From: Sipunculus nudus | Lineage: Eukaryota > Annelida > Sipuncula > Golfingiida > Sipunculidae | Length of the DNA: 64,000 nucleotides | Direction of reading: 5' to 3' | NCBI GenBank assembly: GCA_026874595.1 | Contig: CM049308.1 | Location: forward strand, 94,479,624-94,543,623 | Shown here: positions 62,439 through 64,000 of the stretch, piece after piece | Layout: every line of letters begins with the position of its first letter | Position numbering within the stretch: the stretch's first letter is position 1 | Notes under the pieces: generated by a model | Seen by the model: only the letters and a program-made list of their open reading frames with translations | What the model was told of the DNA's origin: nothing | The model's database searches: none | Translations under genes and position numbers: made by a program

Positions 62439-62463
62439 CTCTTCTGTGTAGGTACCTATCATT
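62439..62463 (-). CDS. Exon 1 of those visible: 25-nt candidate microexon (C2-A)
   Basis: It lies between an acceptor ACTTAATACAG and a donor GAAGAG|GTAAGAC. It encodes NDRYLHRR plus the first base of a valine codon, which exon 2 completes in phase (RR-VFNEDQRY). The flanking tandem array to 64,000 is built from related copies of this acceptor and exon (about 19 of 25 positions shared), but the copies have mostly lost the donor. It could instead be the 3' end of a longer exon. Confidence 0.5.
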
Positions 62464-64000
62464 CTGTATTAAGTAAACCCTGTCTCTCCTTTGTAGGTGC
62501 ATATCCTCCTGTGTTTAGTGCACCCGTCTCTACTTGTCTCTACCTTGTAGGTACATATCCACCTGTGTTTAGTGCACCTTGTCTCGACCTTGTAGGTACA
62601 TATCCACCTGTGTTTAGTGCACCCTGTCTCTACTTTGTAGGTACATATCCTCCTGTGTTTAGTGCACCATGTCTCTACTTTGTAGGTACATATCCACCTG
62701 TGTTTAGTGCACCGTGTCTCTACTTTGTAGGTACATATCCTCCTGTGTTTAGTGCACCGTGTCTCTACTTTGTAGGTACATATCCACCTGTGTTTAGTGC
62801 ACCATGTCTCTACTTTGTAGGTACATATCCACCTGTGTTTAGTGCACCCGTCTCTACTTGTCTCTACCTTGTAGGTACATATCCACCTGTGTTTAGTGCA
62901 CCCTGTCTCTACTTGTCTCTACTTTGTAGGTACATATCCACCTGTGTTTAGTGCACCCTGTCTCTCCTTTGTAGGTGCATATCCTCCTGTGTTTAGTGCA
63001 CCGTGTCTCTCCTTTGTAGGTGCATATCCTCCTGTGTTTAGTGCACCCTGTCTCTACTTGTCTCTACTTTGTAGGTACATATCCACCTGTGTTTAGTGCA
63101 CCCTGTCTCTCCTTTGTAGGTGCATATCCTCCTGTGTTTAGTGCACCGTGTCTCTCCTTTGTAGGTGCATATCCTCCTGTGTTTAGTGCACCCTGTCTCT
63201 ACTTGTCTCTACTTTGTAGGTACATATCCACCTGTGTTTAGTGCACCCTGTCTCTACTTGTCTCTACTTTGTAGGTACATATCCACCTGTGTTTAGTGCA
63301 CCCTGTCTCTCCTTTGTAGGTGCATATCCTCCTGTGTTTAGTGCACCGTGTCTCTCCTTTGTAGGTGCATATCCTCCTGTGTTTAGTGCACCCGTCTCTA
63401 CTTGTCTCTTCCTTGTAGGTACATATCCACCTGTGTTTAGTGCACCCTGTCTCTACTTGTCTCTACTTTGTAGGTACATATCCACCTGTGTTTAGTGCAC
63501 CCTGTCTCTCCTTTGTAGGTGCATATCCTCCTGTGTTTAGTGCACCGTGTCTCTCCTTTGTAGGTGCATATCCTCCTGTGTTTAGTGCACCCTGTCTCTA
63601 CTTGTCTCTACTTTGTAGGTACATATCGACCTGTGTTTAGTGCACCCTGTCTCTCCTTTGTAGGGACATATCCACCTGTGTTAAGTGCACCGTGTCTCTA
63701 CTTTGTAGGTACATATCCTCCTGTGTTTAGTGCACCCTGTCTCTACTTTGTAGGTACATATCCACCTGTGTTTAGTGCACCCTGTCTCTACTTGTCTCTA
63801 CTTTGTAGGTACATATCCTCCTGTGTTTAGTGCACCGTGTCTCTACTTTGTAGGTACATATCCTCCTGTGTTTAGTGCACCGTGTCTCTACTTTGTAGGT
63901 ACATATCCTCCTGTGTTTAGTGCACCATGTCTCTACTTGTCTCTACCTTGTAGGTACATATCCTCCTGTGTTTAGTGCACCATGTCTCTACTTTGTAGGT
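62464..64000. repeat. 45-bp array related to exon 1 and its 3' splice site, about 32 copies, running off the window
   Basis: On the minus strand each unit carries GTGCACTAAACACAG (acceptor-like), then GWGGATATGTACCTACAAAG and TAGAGACAG. The first part copies the exon 1 acceptor and the next 25 nt match the exon at about 19 positions. Some units are 12 bp longer (extra CTACTTGTCTCT on the plus strand). The array is cut by the window edge. Confidence 0.93.

Larger units (their letters stand above)
8411..62463 (-). other. Multi-C2-domain protein gene (20 exons reconstructed; 5' end outside window)
   Basis: Twenty exons with AG acceptors and GT donors join in phase into about 665 codons without a stop. 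Order of domains: C2-A (exons 1-4), C2-B (5-8), short linker (8-10), C2-C (11-14), acidic then Ser/Arg-rich linker (15-17), atypical C2-D (18-20). C2 domains bind membranes, often through Ca2+ held by five aspartates in two loops. C2-B (LALDRTGTSDPY and YDWDGHDASESDF) and C2-C (VAKDSNGFSDPF and VWDKDPFFKKDF) show these residues; C2-A and C2-D do not. Such an array of C2 domains is typical of extended synaptotagmins/tricalbins (ER-plasma membrane tethers) and MCTPs. No SMP domain or membrane anchor is visible here, so the family assignment is inferred and a related multi-C2 family remains possible. The N-terminus lies beyond 64,000; the C-terminus is uncertain. Introns total more than 50 kb and are mostly tandem arrays. 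Confidence 0.85.

Noticed and set aside
62412-63975. Plus-strand frames with CLYFVGTYPPVFSAP repeats as a secreted repeat protein
   Set aside because: The unit is explained by repetition of the minus-strand exon 1 acceptor region. The frames break wherever a 12-bp longer unit or a one-base change occurs.
16291-64000. CRISPR arrays
   Set aside because: Regular direct repeats occur, but there are no unique spacers; the full period is repeated. The context is a eukaryotic gene.

Overview
This is eukaryotic, intron-rich DNA. AT-rich unique sequence, very abundant minisatellites, a tRNA-derived SINE and dispersed repeats rich in GACCTTGACC-type and GGCGCCACC motifs suggest a lophotrochozoan animal, most likely a mollusc. 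That placement is an inference from style, not from a marker gene. I see no bacterial-type gene, rRNA, intact tRNA gene or CRISPR array.

Almost the whole window is one gene on the minus strand, entering from beyond position 64,000. I reconstructed 20 coding exons (62,463 down to 8,411). Their reading phases join without conflict at all 19 junctions and give 1,996 nt, about 665 codons. There is also a candidate 36-nt cassette exon (43,080-43,115) and a weak candidate last exon (2,471-2,508). The product is a multi-C2-domain protein. C2-A (exons 1-4) and C2-D (exons 18-20) look Ca2+-independent. C2-B (exons 5-8) and C2-C (exons 11-14) keep the canonical aspartates. Exons 15-17 encode an acidic, then serine/arginine-rich linker. 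The closest families I can name are extended synaptotagmin/tricalbin and MCTP proteins. No SMP or transmembrane segment lies in the window, so the family is not settled.

The introns are the surprise. About half of the window is tandem arrays: 31-bp (5.1-7.9 kb), 49-bp (11.8-13.0 kb), 48-bp (16.3-21.4 kb), 30-bp (22.1-28.4 kb), 31-bp (33.8-36.1 kb), 24-bp (36.3-37.4 kb), 51/54-bp (37.4-40.5 kb), 57-bp (46.3-50.2 kb), 55-bp (50.5-53.2 kb), 37-bp (58.2-59.1 kb) and 45-bp (62.5-64.0 kb), plus smaller ones. Several are anchored on this gene's own splice sites. In three, each unit repeats the end of the adjacent exon plus its 5' splice site. In two, each unit repeats the 3' splice site plus the start of the exon. 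One begins 4 nt into the intron, and one shares an 18-nt match with the 3' splice-site region of its intron. In the 51/54-bp and 57-bp arrays the unit length is a multiple of three and the exon's frame stays open into the array. Use of a distal copy of the donor would therefore add repeats in frame to the linker between C2-B and C2-C.

The remaining intron sequence holds a family of 1.5-3 kb elements with short inverted termini (14.6-16.1, 29.5-32.5 and 43.3-45.1 kb), a second dispersed repeat present twice (28.7-33.4 and 54.2-56.6 kb), a SINE at 53.85 kb and ordinary AT-rich DNA. The 54-56 kb copy preserves the uninterrupted site into which the 29.5-32.5 kb element inserted, so the window contains both a filled and an empty site.
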